The notes: generated by a model from the letters alone, not told the origin. Positions 50,452 to 59,831 are shown, counted from the first letter of the stretch. The stretch is DNA of 64,000 nt from an uncultured Bacilli bacterium (GCA_934130175.1 CAKOXP010000006.1:10476-74475), one strand, 5' to 3'. Numbers and translations are program-made.

Positions 50452-51363
50452 TTATTTATCTTGACTTTCAACAGCTGACTTAATTATATCTACAGAATTC
50501 TGAAGTTTTTTTGTTTCCTCTTCTGTTAGGTTAATGTAAATTCTTTGCTTAATTCCTTCTCTTCCTACAACAGCAGGAGTACCCATATATATACCATTTT
50601 CACTATCATAATTTGAAACAGTAATTACTCTATTTTCATCTTCTAAAATAGCATTCGTAATCATCGCTAAAGTCATACCTATTCCATAATAAGTTGCACC
50701 TTTTTTATTAATTATTTCATAGGCTGCATTTTTAACTTCTTTTTCTATTTGTTCTAATTCATCTTTTTCAATGAATCCATCTATATCCTGTAAAGCAATG
50801 TCAGCACTAGACCATGGAACAAATTCTGAGTCACCATGTTCTCCAATTACATATGCATGAACACTTTTAGGATTAACATTTAACCTACTACCAACTAAAT
50901 ATTTAAGTCTTGCAGTATCAAGACTAGTTCCAGTACCAAATACTTTGTTTGTTTCAAAACCAGAATATTTCCACGTTAAATATGTCATTACATCAAGTGG
51001 ATTTGTTGCTACTAAAAAGACACCATTAAATCCACTTTCAACTATTGGAGTAACAATTGACTTAAAAATCTTACTATTTTTGTTAATTAAGTCCATTCTA
51101 GTTTCACCAGGTTTTTGATTAGCACCTGCTGCTATAACAACTAACGTTGCATCACCACAATCACTATATTCACCTGATTTTATATCAATCTTACTTGGGG
51201 CAAAAGCAAGACAATGATTTAAATCCATTACTTCCCCCTCTACTCTATCTTTATCAATATCAATTAAAACTAGTTCATTAACATTAGTTCTTTGATTTAA
51301 TAATGCATAAGCATAACTCATACCTACATTACCACATCCAACTAAAACAACTTTATTTTTCAT
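50452..51363 (-). CDS. ldh: L-lactate dehydrogenase
   Basis: This NAD-dependent enzyme reduces pyruvate to lactate. It shows the Rossmann start VVLVGCGNVGMSYAYAL, LVATNPLDVMTYLTWKYSGF, the catalytic His in GEHGDSEFVPWS, and ATYYGIGMTLAMI near the end. The length (303) is slightly shorter than typical 313-318. GGGAGG precedes the ATG. It points to fermentative metabolism. Confidence 0.95.
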   Translation of the reverse strand: MKNKVVLVGCGNVGMSYAYALLNQRTNVNELVLIDIDKDRVEGEVMDLNHCLAFAPSKIDIKSGEYSDCGDATLVVIAAGANQKPGETRMDLINKNSKIFKSIVTPIVESGFNGVFLVATNPLDVMTYLTWKYSGFETNKVFGTGTSLDTARLKYLVGSRLNVNPKSVHAYVIGEHGDSEFVPWSSADIALQDIDGFIEKDELEQIEKEVKNAAYEIINKKGATYYGIGMTLAMITNAILEDENRVITVSNYDSENGIYMGTPAVVGREGIKQRIYINLTEEETKKLQNSVDIIKSAVESQDK

Positions 51364-51437
51364 ATTTAATCCTCCCTATATTTTCTATCTATATATATTT
51401 TATACCTTTTTATCATTTTCAAACAAGAAAACAACAT

Positions 51438-51462
51438 AAAAAAAAGAAGATTTTACTCTTCT
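51438..51462 (-). terminator. Terminator of the Pro/Gln repeat protein gene
   Basis: AGAAGA (51445-51450) pairs with TCTTCT (51457-51462), followed on the minus strand by a T-run. Confidence 0.75.
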
Positions 51463-52510
51463 AGACATTATTTGGATTAACTGGTTCAACTACTGGTTGT
51501 GCTACATCAACAACGGCAACTTGAGCTTGAGGTTCAACACTAGGAACTGTAGGATTAACAACAGGTGTAACTTCTGGTTGAACTGGTGCAACAACTTGCT
51601 CGATTTGTGGTTCATTTCCAGCTGCAATTTGGCTAGCTGCAGCTTGATTTATATCATTAATTGAAATAGATTGTGTGTTTTCTAAAGGATTTGCTCCTCC
51701 ATATATTTGGTGTTGCTCAGTATCAACTATATCACTTTTTGCCACACTTGGACTTACTCCTCCATAAATTGAAACTGTCTGATTTACAGGTTCGGATACT
51801 ACATTTGGTACTACTTGAGGCATTTCTGGTTCCACAGGTGTAACTTCTGGCATTGGTTGAGCAACTTCCGGTTGTACTGGTGCAACTTCTGGTACTGGTT
51901 GAGACATTTCTGATTGAACTGGTGCAACTTCTGGCACTGTTTGAGCCATTTCTGGTTGAACTGGTGCAACTTCTGGCATTGGTTGAGCCATTTCAGGTTG
52001 AACTGGTGCAACTTCTGGCATTGGTTGAGCCATTTCAGGTTGTACTGGTGCAGCCTCTGGCATTGGTTGAGCGATTTCTGGTTGTACTGGTGCAGCCTCT
52101 GGCATTGGTTGAGCAATTTCTGATTGTACTGGTGCAACTTCTGGCATTGGTTGAGCCATCTCTGGTTGAACTGGTGCAGCCTCTGGCATTGGTTGAGCTA
52201 TTCCAGGCTCTACCGGTGTAGGTGTTGCAAACGCTACATTTGGCATCCCATCAGCTACAGGTTGTGTTGTAGGCATTGTATTAGGTATAGCTGTTGGAAC
52301 TGCATTAGGATCAACTGCTACTGGACTAGGTTGACTAGACTCATTAACCATCTCTTTAGCACCCTCTATAGATTTTTCTTCTGCTTTACCTTTACCTGTT
52401 TTATTTTTCTTTCCAATTGTCGTTATAAAAATAATTAAAGCTATTATTAATAGTAATATACCACCAGTAATCAACATTCCCGGTATTGTACCAAACCAAC
52501 TTAAGTCCAT
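51461..52510 (-). CDS. Membrane protein with 14-residue MPEVAPVQPEMAQP repeats
   Basis: One helix near the N-terminus (residues 9-30) is followed by a Lys/Glu stretch and then a long disordered region of Pro, Gln, Glu, Val and Met. About ten 14-residue units (consensus PMPEVAPVQPEMAQ) lie at residues 95-225, and the remainder continues as less regular PV-rich sequence with two NPLENTQ/YGG-type motifs. The orientation suggests a long cytosolic or wall-spanning linker. No catalytic motif is seen. GGGAG lies upstream of the ATG. Confidence 0.75.
   Translation of the reverse strand: MDLSWFGTIPGMLITGGILLLIIALIIFITTIGKKNKTGKGKAEEKSIEGAKEMVNESSQPSPVAVDPNAVPTAIPNTMPTTQPVADGMPNVAFATPTPVEPGIAQPMPEAAPVQPEMAQPMPEVAPVQSEIAQPMPEAAPVQPEIAQPMPEAAPVQPEMAQPMPEVAPVQPEMAQPMPEVAPVQPEMAQTVPEVAPVQSEMSQPVPEVAPVQPEVAQPMPEVTPVEPEMPQVVPNVVSEPVNQTVSIYGGVSPSVAKSDIVDTEQHQIYGGANPLENTQSISINDINQAAASQIAAGNEPQIEQVVAPVQPEVTPVVNPTVPSVEPQAQVAVVDVAQPVVEPVNPNNV
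51830..52220 (-). repeat. 42-base tandem repeat array
   Basis: About nine or ten imperfect copies of a 42-base unit encode the MPEVAPVQPEMAQP repeat. Because the unit is a multiple of three and lacks stops in other frames, several false open frames arise on both strands. Confidence 0.9.
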
Positions 52511-52551
52511 ATTTATCTACTCCCTCTATCTTTATTCTATTAACATGATAA

Positions 52552-52602
52552 CAAAAAAAAGTGTCGATTACAAGATAATATTATCTTTTGACACTTTTTT
52601 AC
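52552..52602 (-). terminator. Terminator of the RluA-like gene
   Basis: AAAAGTGTC near 52556 pairs with GACACTTTT near 52590, with an inner AAGATAAT/ATTATCTT stem. T residues follow on the minus strand, and the gene's stop is at the edge. Confidence 0.8.
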
Positions 52603-53264
52603 AATGTAAACTTTGACAAATATAAGTTACTTATCTTCCTATTTTCAAAAACCATGTTTTCTTTAGTAACAGGATGAATAAATTCTAATTTATAGGCATA
52701 TAAAGCTATTTGAGTTTTATCTTCCCTACCATATCTTTGATCTCCACATAAAGGATAACCACGAGAGGAAAATTGAACTCTTATTTGATGATGCCTTCCT
52801 GTTATTAAATTTATTTCAACGAGCGTTTGTTTATCTTTTTTGTTATAAGCCAACACTTTATAATGTAGTTCTGAATATTTCCCATCGTCTTTTGTCGTTA
52901 CAACTGTATTTCCATTATCTAGCTTTTTTAAATAATCAGAAAAAGTTCCATCACTTTTTTCTAAAATCCCATGAACTACTGCTAAATAAGTTTTCTTTAA
53001 AGTATGATTTCTAACTTCTTCTGAAAGTCTCGATGCAGCTTTAGAAGTTTTGGCAAAAACCATAATTCCACCAACTGGTCTATCTAATCTATGGACAAGT
53101 CCCAAATAAACATTACCTGGTTTATTATATTTTTCCTTTATATACTTCTTTATAATTGTAAGCATATCAATATCTTTGGTACTATCTGCTTGACTTAAAA
53201 TATTAGCTTTTTTCTCTACAACTATAATATGGTTATCTTCGTAAAATATCTTTAAATTATTCAT
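52599..53264 (-). CDS. RluA-family pseudouridine synthase
   Basis: The protein (221 residues from ATG 53264) has the family core HRLDRPVGGIMVFAKTSKAA, with the catalytic Asp in RLDRP, and LITGRHHQIRVQFSSRGYPLCGDQRYG. RluA enzymes isomerise uridines in rRNA or tRNA. It lacks an S4 domain and is short, similar to RluA rather than RluD. Its start overlaps the upstream methyltransferase gene by 8 bases, so the two rRNA modification genes are coupled. Confidence 0.9.
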   Translation of the reverse strand: MNNLKIFYEDNHIIVVEKKANILSQADSTKDIDMLTIIKKYIKEKYNKPGNVYLGLVHRLDRPVGGIMVFAKTSKAASRLSEEVRNHTLKKTYLAVVHGILEKSDGTFSDYLKKLDNGNTVVTTKDDGKYSELHYKVLAYNKKDKQTLVEINLITGRHHQIRVQFSSRGYPLCGDQRYGREDKTQIALYAYKLEFIHPVTKENMVFENRKISNLYLSKFTL

Positions 53265-54129
53265 TTTCTTCCCATCTTCCATAAATTCCACATGGAAGAG
53301 TTAAATTATTATTTTTAATAGGAAGACCTATTTCTCCACAACTAATCTTACCATGATGCTTTTTTTCCACATGAATTGTTAATAAATTTCTCAAAACTTC
53401 AGAAGACAAACCAGTAGTATAAGAATTAATCAAAAAGAATAGTGGCTTATCACTTAAAATTTCACTGCAAAGTTCAATCAAATTATTTAAATCTTTTTCA
53501 ATATCCCAAACTTCACCATTGCTTCCCCTACCATAACTTGGAGGATCCATTATAATTGCATCATACTTATTTCCACGTCTAATTTCTCTCTTGACAAACT
53601 TTACAACATCATCAATTAAATATCTAATATTTTCACCTTGAAAATTATTAGACTTAACATTTTCTTTACACCAATCAACCATTCCACGTGATGAGTCAAC
53701 ATGTGTTACAAATGCGTTTTCAGACAAACAAGCAATAGTTGCTCCTCCCGTATAAGCAAATAAATTTAGAACTTTAATCTTACGATTACTATTTTTAATT
53801 TTATTTCTCATAAAATCCCAATTATAAGCTTGTTCAGGGAAAAGTCCTGTATGTTTAAATCCCATTTGCTTAATATTGAATTTTAAATCATTGTAATTAA
53901 TCAACCAATTATTAGGTAAGGTCTTTAAATTCTCCCAATGTCCTCCACCTTTATTATTTCTATGATAAATAGCATGTATCTTACCTTTATACTTTTCTTC
54001 TAAGTTTCCATTATCCCAAATTATTTGTGGATCTGGTCTCAGTAAGTAAATATTTTTCCATCTTTCATATTTCATCCCATTAGATGCATCTATTATTTCA
54101 TAATCTTTCCAATTATTTGCGATAACCAT
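53257..54129 (-). CDS. Class I SAM-dependent rRNA methyltransferase
   Basis: The C-terminal two thirds is a Rossmann-type methyltransferase: VLNLFAYTGGATIACLSENA for SAM binding, VTHVDSSRGMVDWCKENV, and catalytic MDPPSYGRG. The N-terminal part (GLFPEQAYNWDFM) is as in RlmI/RlmL-like 23S rRNA m5C or m2G enzymes. The exact base modified is not known. AAGGAG lies upstream of the ATG. It pairs with the RluA-family gene. Confidence 0.85.
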   Translation of the reverse strand: MVIANNWKDYEIIDASNGMKYERWKNIYLLRPDPQIIWDNGNLEEKYKGKIHAIYHRNNKGGGHWENLKTLPNNWLINYNDLKFNIKQMGFKHTGLFPEQAYNWDFMRNKIKNSNRKIKVLNLFAYTGGATIACLSENAFVTHVDSSRGMVDWCKENVKSNNFQGENIRYLIDDVVKFVKREIRRGNKYDAIIMDPPSYGRGSNGEVWDIEKDLNNLIELCSEILSDKPLFFLINSYTTGLSSEVLRNLLTIHVEKKHHGKISCGEIGLPIKNNNLTLPCGIYGRWEENE

Positions 54130-54134
54130 ATAAT

Positions 54135-54596
54135 CTACTCCTTATTATTACTTTCAAAAATCAAAGCCTCATATAGTAAATCAACTATATAATTACTAGG
54201 CTCCAACTTATATTTATCTATAACTTTTTCTATAACATCATCTGAAAAATCCATCTTCAAATACTTAAAAATAGATTCTTTTTTATTTACAATATCTTCT
54301 AAATAATTAGCTGTATATTCATTATCTATTATTAATAAATCATAATCTTCTATAAAATTTTGAAACTTTGTAAGAATTTCTTCTTTTGAATCAACATAAT
54401 TAAAGCTTTCCTTATCATATGAAATCATATTTTTAATATCTTCAATTTTTATTTTATCATCGTTTAATCTATAATCAAATCTATCTATAAGATTTAATCC
54501 ATTCAATTTTAAAGCAGATAACTGAGCAATTTCACCTTTTTTAGGATCAAGTGCTGTTGGAATAATTTCTAAAATTACATATTTTTTTTCATCCAT
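54135..54596 (-). CDS. Degenerate DnaQ-like (DEDD) exonuclease fold protein
   Basis: The N-terminus (YVILEIIPTALDPKKGEIAQLSALKLNG) has the spacing of the DnaQ-type motif I (usually D-x-E-T-T-G-L-D-P), and FQNFIEDYDLLIIDNEYTANYLEDI recalls motif II (LVGHN). However the motif I Asp is Glu, and Glu and the second acidic residue are lost (Ile-Ile-Pro), so nuclease activity is unlikely. The 153 residues are short for the family. The fold assignment is inference from pattern only. It ends five bases before the methyltransferase gene. Confidence 0.55.
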   Translation of the reverse strand: MDEKKYVILEIIPTALDPKKGEIAQLSALKLNGLNLIDRFDYRLNDDKIKIEDIKNMISYDKESFNYVDSKEEILTKFQNFIEDYDLLIIDNEYTANYLEDIVNKKESIFKYLKMDFSDDVIEKVIDKYKLEPSNYIVDLLYEALIFESNNKE

Positions 54597-54621
54597 AAAA
54601 CTTCACCAAGCCTATTATATC

Positions 54622-54670
54622 AAAAAAAGTTATGAAATACTAACAAATGTTAGAAAGTATTTCATAACTT
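54622..54670 (-). terminator. Terminator of murI, overlapping its stop
   Basis: A fifteen-base stem (54627-54641 with 54656-54670) is followed on the minus strand by T residues. The murI stop at 54640-54642 sits in the 3' arm. Confidence 0.85.
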
Positions 54671-55398
54671 CTATCTATTAAATCTTCACTCTTACTATTT
54701 TCAATAATAACATTACCATTTTTAACACTATCACTTAATAAATTATTTATAATTAGTTGATGTTTAACTTCACAAGAAACACCTAAAGCTCCATCTAGTA
54801 TTTCACAATTAGTCAGGATTTTTTTAAAACTTTCTTTAACCAAAGGATAATGAGTACATCCTAAAACAATAGAATCTATTTTATTTTTATACGGAGTAAG
54901 AATCTCCTTTAATAATTTCTCTATTCCTTTAGTATCACCTAGCTCTATTAAATGAGCTAAATTCCTACCTGACTCTAAATAGATATTTTGATTACTGTGT
55001 TTAAAATCATTAATTAATTCTTCTACTCTAGTTGACTTTATAGTATAAGGTGTCGCTAAAAGAAGAGTATTTTTAAAATCATGATCAAATGAAACTTTTA
55101 AAGCTGGTACAGTACCGACAAAAATAGTATTAGGATAAATTTCTCTTAGTTTTTTTAGACAAGATGTTGTAGCAGTATTACAAGCAAGAACAATTATCTT
55201 ACATCCTTTTTCAAGTAAATAATCAACAATCTTTGATACTATTTCAAGTATTTCTTCATCACACTTTTCACCATAAGGATTATTTATACTATCCTCATAA
55301 AACAAATAATCTTCATTTGGAAGTATTTTTAAAAGCTCCTTTAAAACAGATAATCCTCCAAGTCCTGAATCAAGTATTCCTATTCTGTTGTTGTTCAT
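54640..55398 (-). CDS. murI: Glutamate racemase
   Basis: MurI makes D-glutamate for peptidoglycan. The motifs are IGILDSGLGGLSVLKELL with the catalytic-side Asp/Ser, NPYGEK, VLACNTATTSCL with the first catalytic Cys, and VLGCTHYPLVKE with the second. The length (252) is normal. AGGTG precedes the ATG at a rather long spacing. Confidence 0.95.
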   Translation of the reverse strand: MNNNRIGILDSGLGGLSVLKELLKILPNEDYLFYEDSINNPYGEKCDEEILEIVSKIVDYLLEKGCKIIVLACNTATTSCLKKLREIYPNTIFVGTVPALKVSFDHDFKNTLLLATPYTIKSTRVEELINDFKHSNQNIYLESGRNLAHLIELGDTKGIEKLLKEILTPYKNKIDSIVLGCTHYPLVKESFKKILTNCEILDGALGVSCEVKHQLIINNLLSDSVKNGNVIIENSKSEDLIDRSYEILSNIC

Positions 55399-55435
55399 AG
55401 CTATATCACCTAATCTAATTATACACTATTAATAA

Positions 55436-56047
55436 CTATTTTACTAACTTATTATAAATATTGTTAGCATTAGTAAAATCCGCTATTAACATAAAATTAT
55501 CAAAGTAATTAGACTTATTATTTTCATAGTTTATATAATAAGCATGTTCCCATAAATCAATGTTAAATAATGGGATATATCCAAATAATACAGGTAACTC
55601 CTGATTAGAAAAATTTTTAATTTCAAGCATTCCATCATTTCTTAAAACTAAAAAAGTATAACCAGATCCTTTTAGTTTCATAACATTTTCCTTTAATTTA
55701 GCAAAAAAATTATCTAAAGATCCAAATTGATTTTCTATTTTCTTTCTAAGCTTACCATTTGGAAAACTATTCTTCTTAGGACTAATACTATTAAAATATA
55801 AATTATGATTTAAGACTCCTCCTAAGTTAAATAATATATCTTCCTGAATATTCTTAGGAAATTCCATAATATGAAATGGTAACTCTTCTATAGTATATCT
55901 GTAATCATAATTACTCTTCATAAGTAAATCATTTAATTTATTTAAATATCCTTGTTGATGTTTATGATAATGTAATCCCATGGTATGTGTATCTATATAA
56001 GGTTCTAAATCTTGAAACAAGTATGGTAATTTTGGTAATTCATACAT
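55436..56047 (-). CDS. sodA: Iron/manganese superoxide dismutase
   Basis: The sequence fits the Fe/Mn-SOD family: YELPKLPYLFQDLEPYIDTHTMGLHYHKHQQGYLNKL with the first metal His, LGGVLNHNLYF with the second, then ID-LWEHAYYINYENNK with metal Asp and His. Residues between are less conserved than usual (for example no clear GWAWL), so activity is likely but not certain. ATG 56047 has GGGAGG seven bases upstream; an upstream in-frame start is weaker. Confidence 0.85.
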   Translation of the reverse strand: MYELPKLPYLFQDLEPYIDTHTMGLHYHKHQQGYLNKLNDLLMKSNYDYRYTIEELPFHIMEFPKNIQEDILFNLGGVLNHNLYFNSISPKKNSFPNGKLRKKIENQFGSLDNFFAKLKENVMKLKGSGYTFLVLRNDGMLEIKNFSNQELPVLFGYIPLFNIDLWEHAYYINYENNKSNYFDNFMLIADFTNANNIYNKLVK

Positions 56048-56080
56048 AACAATTCCTCCCATACAAGTCTATGATTAAAA

Positions 56081-56998
56081 TTAGTTATTTATGCCTAATT
56101 CCAAATGATTAGCATCTCCAACTAAAGGGCTATTCAAAACTCTATATTTTTTATTATTATCAAATATATTTTTCAATTTATAAAAATTTTTATCAGGATC
56201 TAACATTAAATTTGCAAGTTCATCTAGTTCAATCAAGTCATTTTCTGTTAGTTTATTAAATTTATCATTACTGTCTATAAATGGTGGAAAAAATCTATAA
56301 CTTATCTCATCATTCATTAGGGCATGAAAATCATAGAATAAACTCCTTGCCAACATCCATAAACTATGTTCACCACTACCATGAATATAATAATCTTCAT
56401 TATATTTACCATTTCTTACATTAATCCATGCTTCAGCACAGGATGTAAAATAATTATCCTCAAAATCAAAATACTTTAAATCTAAAGCCAAATCACTAAT
56501 CAGATTAGTATCAACATTAATCCACCTATCTTTATTATTATCAAAATATTGAATAATCCAATGATCTCCACATCTTGGTTCACTATATCTATTATGTATC
56601 AAACAAAAACCAGATCTGCATCTTGTTGGTATTCCTTTAGCCTTCAAAATAGAAGCCATCAAAACAGAAACATATCTACATGTTACTACAATCTTATCTT
56701 CTATTTTTCTATTCATTGAAATTCCATTTGAATCCAACCTAAATAATTCAGCCATCATTGAAGTTGCAGTCAATAAAATATCATCTTCACACCTTAACCT
56801 ATACCAAGGATATTTTTTTGATACTTCATCATTATTTTTATAACTTTTGAATAATGTATTCCTATGTATAGTTTGATAATTAACAAATTTTGCTAATTCA
56901 TAAATATTATCAGTCAAAGAATTAAAGTACTCTTTATATGGACCATAATTAGTATATACACTAACTTCTTTATAAAAATCTAATATATCTTTTTTCAT
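56081..56998 (-). CDS. Transglutaminase-like protein
   Basis: The protein has the transglutaminase/protease core: KIVVTCRYVSVLMASILKAKGIPTRCRSGF with the nucleophile Cys, GDHWIIQYF with the His, and DRWINVDTNLI with the Asp. No signal peptide is present, so it acts in the cytosol. The 305-residue length, with 100 residues before the core and 90 after, resembles stand-alone transglutaminase-like proteins of Bacillota. Its substrate is unknown. AGGAGG lies before the ATG. It lies upstream of sodA. Confidence 0.8.
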   Translation of the reverse strand: MKKDILDFYKEVSVYTNYGPYKEYFNSLTDNIYELAKFVNYQTIHRNTLFKSYKNNDEVSKKYPWYRLRCEDDILLTATSMMAELFRLDSNGISMNRKIEDKIVVTCRYVSVLMASILKAKGIPTRCRSGFCLIHNRYSEPRCGDHWIIQYFDNNKDRWINVDTNLISDLALDLKYFDFEDNYFTSCAEAWINVRNGKYNEDYYIHGSGEHSLWMLARSLFYDFHALMNDEISYRFFPPFIDSNDKFNKLTENDLIELDELANLMLDPDKNFYKLKNIFDNNKKYRVLNSPLVGDANHLELGINN

Positions 56999-57069
56999 AA
57001 TTATCTCCTCCTAAACTAATTATAGTTTAATTAAAAAAAAAAGATAAACTTATCTAAAACCAGTTTTGT

Positions 57070-57852
57070 TTATCTTATAGGTATATATACATAACAATTA
57101 TCTTCACAATAATACTCAAATTCAAACATATCATCTCTTAATTTGTGATTAGTAGAACTTAACCATTCATTATAAATAAGGTGATACATTTTTATGATAT
57201 CTTCTTGATTACGAGTTAAAACATCAAAAACAGCATATTTACCCTTTTTTATAATTATTTTTTTAGTATTATTAAATCTTTCTGTTATTCCCAGTAAATA
57301 CCTATGTTTATTATTATCATTTAAATAAATTCCATATCTGTTTATTTTCGGTAATTCAACATCATATTTTTTATATAAATCCCTAATTTTATAAAGTAAA
57401 TCATCATGTCTTAATGCAGCAACCTCATAACAATAAATATTAACCTCATCAATTGATTTTATTTCGTAACTTACTTCATCATATATATTATTATCTTCAT
57501 TGAATTTAATAACCGGAAATATTTTATATTTTTTATTATTTTTTCTACACTCACTTGGTGTTACTCCAAAGTATTGTTTAAAAGCTCTTGAAAATGAAAT
57601 TGATGAATTATAATTATACTTAAATGCTATATCAATAATTTTCATATTAGAATTTTTTAAATCTTCTAGAGCTTTACTTAATCTTCTTTTTCTAATATAT
57701 TCAGTTAAAGACATGTTCGTTAAAAACATAAATATCCTTTGTAGTGAATATTCAGATAAACCAATTATTTTTGACATTTTTTTACAATCTATCTTAGTAT
57801 CTAAATGTGCTTCAATATAATTAATCACTTCATTCAAATTTTTATAATTCAT
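57070..57852 (-). CDS. AraC-family regulator with GyrI-like ligand domain
   Basis: The N-terminal 105 residues hold two helix-turn-helix motifs of the AraC/XylS kind: YIEAHLDTKIDCKKMSKIIGLSEYSLQRIF and IIDIAFKYNYNSSISFSRAFKQYFGVTPSECRK. The C-terminal part (about 115-260) resembles the GyrI/SOUL ligand-binding domain (VALRHDDL... and YYCEDNCYVYIPI at the end). ATG 57852 has GGTGG five bases upstream; an upstream frame begins with a hydrophobic stretch and is unlikely. It lies four to eighty bases from a GNAT gene, so a paired role in small-molecule sensing is possible. Confidence 0.85.
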   Translation of the reverse strand: MNYKNLNEVINYIEAHLDTKIDCKKMSKIIGLSEYSLQRIFMFLTNMSLTEYIRKRRLSKALEDLKNSNMKIIDIAFKYNYNSSISFSRAFKQYFGVTPSECRKNNKKYKIFPVIKFNEDNNIYDEVSYEIKSIDEVNIYCYEVAALRHDDLLYKIRDLYKKYDVELPKINRYGIYLNDNNKHRYLLGITERFNNTKKIIIKKGKYAVFDVLTRNQEDIIKMYHLIYNEWLSSTNHKLRDDMFEFEYYCEDNCYVYIPIR

Positions 57853-57931
57853 ACTTACCACCCAATAATCATAATAACAATTATAATAATAAATTTGCCA
57901 TACTTTTTCACATAATCTTCTTAACAAAAAT

Positions 57932-58378
57932 TTATCTTTCTAATCTCATATATAATATCGGATATGGATTTTTTTGCTCATCTACTTCTTCTCTTTTATA
58001 TACTTTAAACCCCATATGTTCATAAAATCCTCTCGCTTTAGGATTTTGTTCATTAACTATTAGTTCATTAACACTATAATTTTCTATGCCATAGTTTAAT
58101 AATTTTTTACCCAATCCTTTTCTTCTTTCACTATTTTTAATGAATAACATTTCAAGTTTTTGATTTTCTATACCCATAAAAGCAATAGGTTTATTATTTT
58201 CATTTTCAATAATTATCAAATGAGATACTTCATTTAATGCTTGTGGTACATATTTTTTTATATTTTCAATCTCATTGTTTGATAAAAATAAATGTGTTGC
58301 TTTTACAGAATCTTCCCATACATCTAATAATTCATCTATTAGTAATTTATCTCTATTTTTAACTTCAAAAAGCTTCAT
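57932..58378 (-). CDS. GNAT-family N-acetyltransferase
   Basis: The 148-residue sequence ends with the acetyl-CoA-binding motif SERRKGLGKKLLNYGIENYSV and the following NEQNPKARGFYEHMGFKVYKREEVD, which is typical of GNAT enzymes. The substrate is unknown; the AraC-like gene next to it may control its expression. GAGGTG lies upstream of the ATG. Confidence 0.88.
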   Translation of the reverse strand: MKLFEVKNRDKLLIDELLDVWEDSVKATHLFLSNNEIENIKKYVPQALNEVSHLIIIENENNKPIAFMGIENQKLEMLFIKNSERRKGLGKKLLNYGIENYSVNELIVNEQNPKARGFYEHMGFKVYKREEVDEQKNPYPILYMRLER

Positions 58379-58594
58379 ATCACACCTCTATAAATCAATT
58401 TTATTCTATATAATCTAACATATAATAATTGTAATTATCCCTACAATTACTGATACAATAAGTCCAGTTGTTAAGCTTCTCGGTGTACTATCTATATAAA
58501 ATTATGATTAATATATAGAAAATCAAACATAAATTATTACATTAAATTAATAATATTCTACATATTTCTTATTTTACTACTAAGATGTTTTTTA
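58379..58594. other. 216-base stretch without a convincing gene
   Basis: I see no gene here. A minus-strand frame at 58415-58498 would code for a short hydrophobic peptide (SLTTGLIVSVIVGIITIIIC) but lacks a start codon. Confidence 0.6.
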
Positions 58595-59590
58595 TTATTT
58601 GATAAATATTTTTCCCACTTCTACACCAGAAAGAAAATAAATTTTTATACTACTATTGTTTTTCAAATATACTTTTTTTGGGACTTCAAGCCATTCATTT
58701 AGAATATAATTTCCATCTGTAATTTTCACATAATAGTACTGATGGGTTGCACCAGCCATCTTAGAAAATACCGCTTGCTTTTTATCATATATTTTACACT
58801 CTATAAAATACATATCTTCATTTAAAATTCTTTTTACTAAATTTTTGCTCATAAAAATAGCTTGATTAGATTTTTTCCCAAAAATATAAGAAAATACCAT
58901 CATTCCTATAGAGACTACAGCAAAGGAAACATAAACGTCTTTATCTATTATACTAAAAAATAATCCTAATGACCAAAAAACAAAATTCGACCATAACAGA
59001 ACTGAAGTAATAATAAAAAATAATTTTATTTTATTATCTATGCCATAGGTATTCATAAAATTATATTTCTCCTCATTAGACATTTTCCTTGTATTTGTAA
59101 ACTTAGTTACTACTTCAGATTTTGATATTACTTTTGATTCATCTAACTGCCTTTCTAAAAACTTTTTATAATACATATTAACATAATTATATATTCGATA
59201 TCCTCGTGTTACTGAAACAAAATGATTGTTTTTATCTTTGTAGAAAAAAGATTGTGGTTGGAGATTTTCTTTTTCAATCAAAAACTCATTTTTTCGAAAT
59301 CTTATATAAACAGAATCGCCTTTGCTTTCTACAGTATAATCAGAATCCTCCTGAGCATATGGAGAATTTGAAGGTAATGAAATATAAACTAGAAAAATTC
59401 CAACTATGGTCATTACTATATCAGTAGTTCCTAATTCGTCATTATATATAAAGTTACTTCTACTAATATTTCTAATAATCACATCAAAAAAATTAAAGTA
59501 AATAATACATATACCCAAAGAAAATAAAATCAAATAGAATAATAAAATTTTATATTTCTTTCGTTTTAATAGGTTTATATAATATTTCAT
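58595..59590 (-). CDS. Membrane protein of unknown function with four helices
   Basis: I do not recognise this 331-residue protein. Two N-terminal membrane helices (about 15-35 and 58-77) are followed by a charged domain of about 120 residues, then two more helices (about 187-210 and 218-235) and a C-terminal beta-rich domain (about 260-331, KITDGNYILNEWLEVPKKVYLKNNSSIKIYF). ATG 59590 lies behind AAAGGATG. It is the last gene before the mobile-element-like region. Confidence 0.7.
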   Translation of the reverse strand: MKYYINLLKRKKYKILLFYLILFSLGICIIYFNFFDVIIRNISRSNFIYNDELGTTDIVMTIVGIFLVYISLPSNSPYAQEDSDYTVESKGDSVYIRFRKNEFLIEKENLQPQSFFYKDKNNHFVSVTRGYRIYNYVNMYYKKFLERQLDESKVISKSEVVTKFTNTRKMSNEEKYNFMNTYGIDNKIKLFFIITSVLLWSNFVFWSLGLFFSIIDKDVYVSFAVVSIGMMVFSYIFGKKSNQAIFMSKNLVKRILNEDMYFIECKIYDKKQAVFSKMAGATHQYYYVKITDGNYILNEWLEVPKKVYLKNNSSIKIYFLSGVEVGKIFIK

Positions 59591-59831
59591 TTTTAATTCA
59601 TCCTTTCTTATATATAACATTTGAAAAACTTATATTAACTAATTACCACAACAAACTATTTGAAAATTAAATCTATATCATTTTAGCAAAAAAGTTGAGA
59701 TTTAACAACTATATTTATATTATCTATTATCCTAAGAAGTAAATGAAATTTATATATTTCTAACAACAATTATATTTTAGACGTCATTTAAATATATGTA
59801 AATAAATCTTTGAAAATATTTGCTTATCTCA

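Noticed and set aside
51811..52438. Extra open frames on both strands across the 42-base repeat array
   Set aside because: The repeat unit is a multiple of three without stops in other frames, so they are by-products of the array; they have no start signals.
58415..58498. Short hydrophobic peptide frame (SLTTGLIVSVIVGII)
   Set aside because: No start codon or ribosome binding site is in frame. It may be a remnant, but I cannot support it as a gene.
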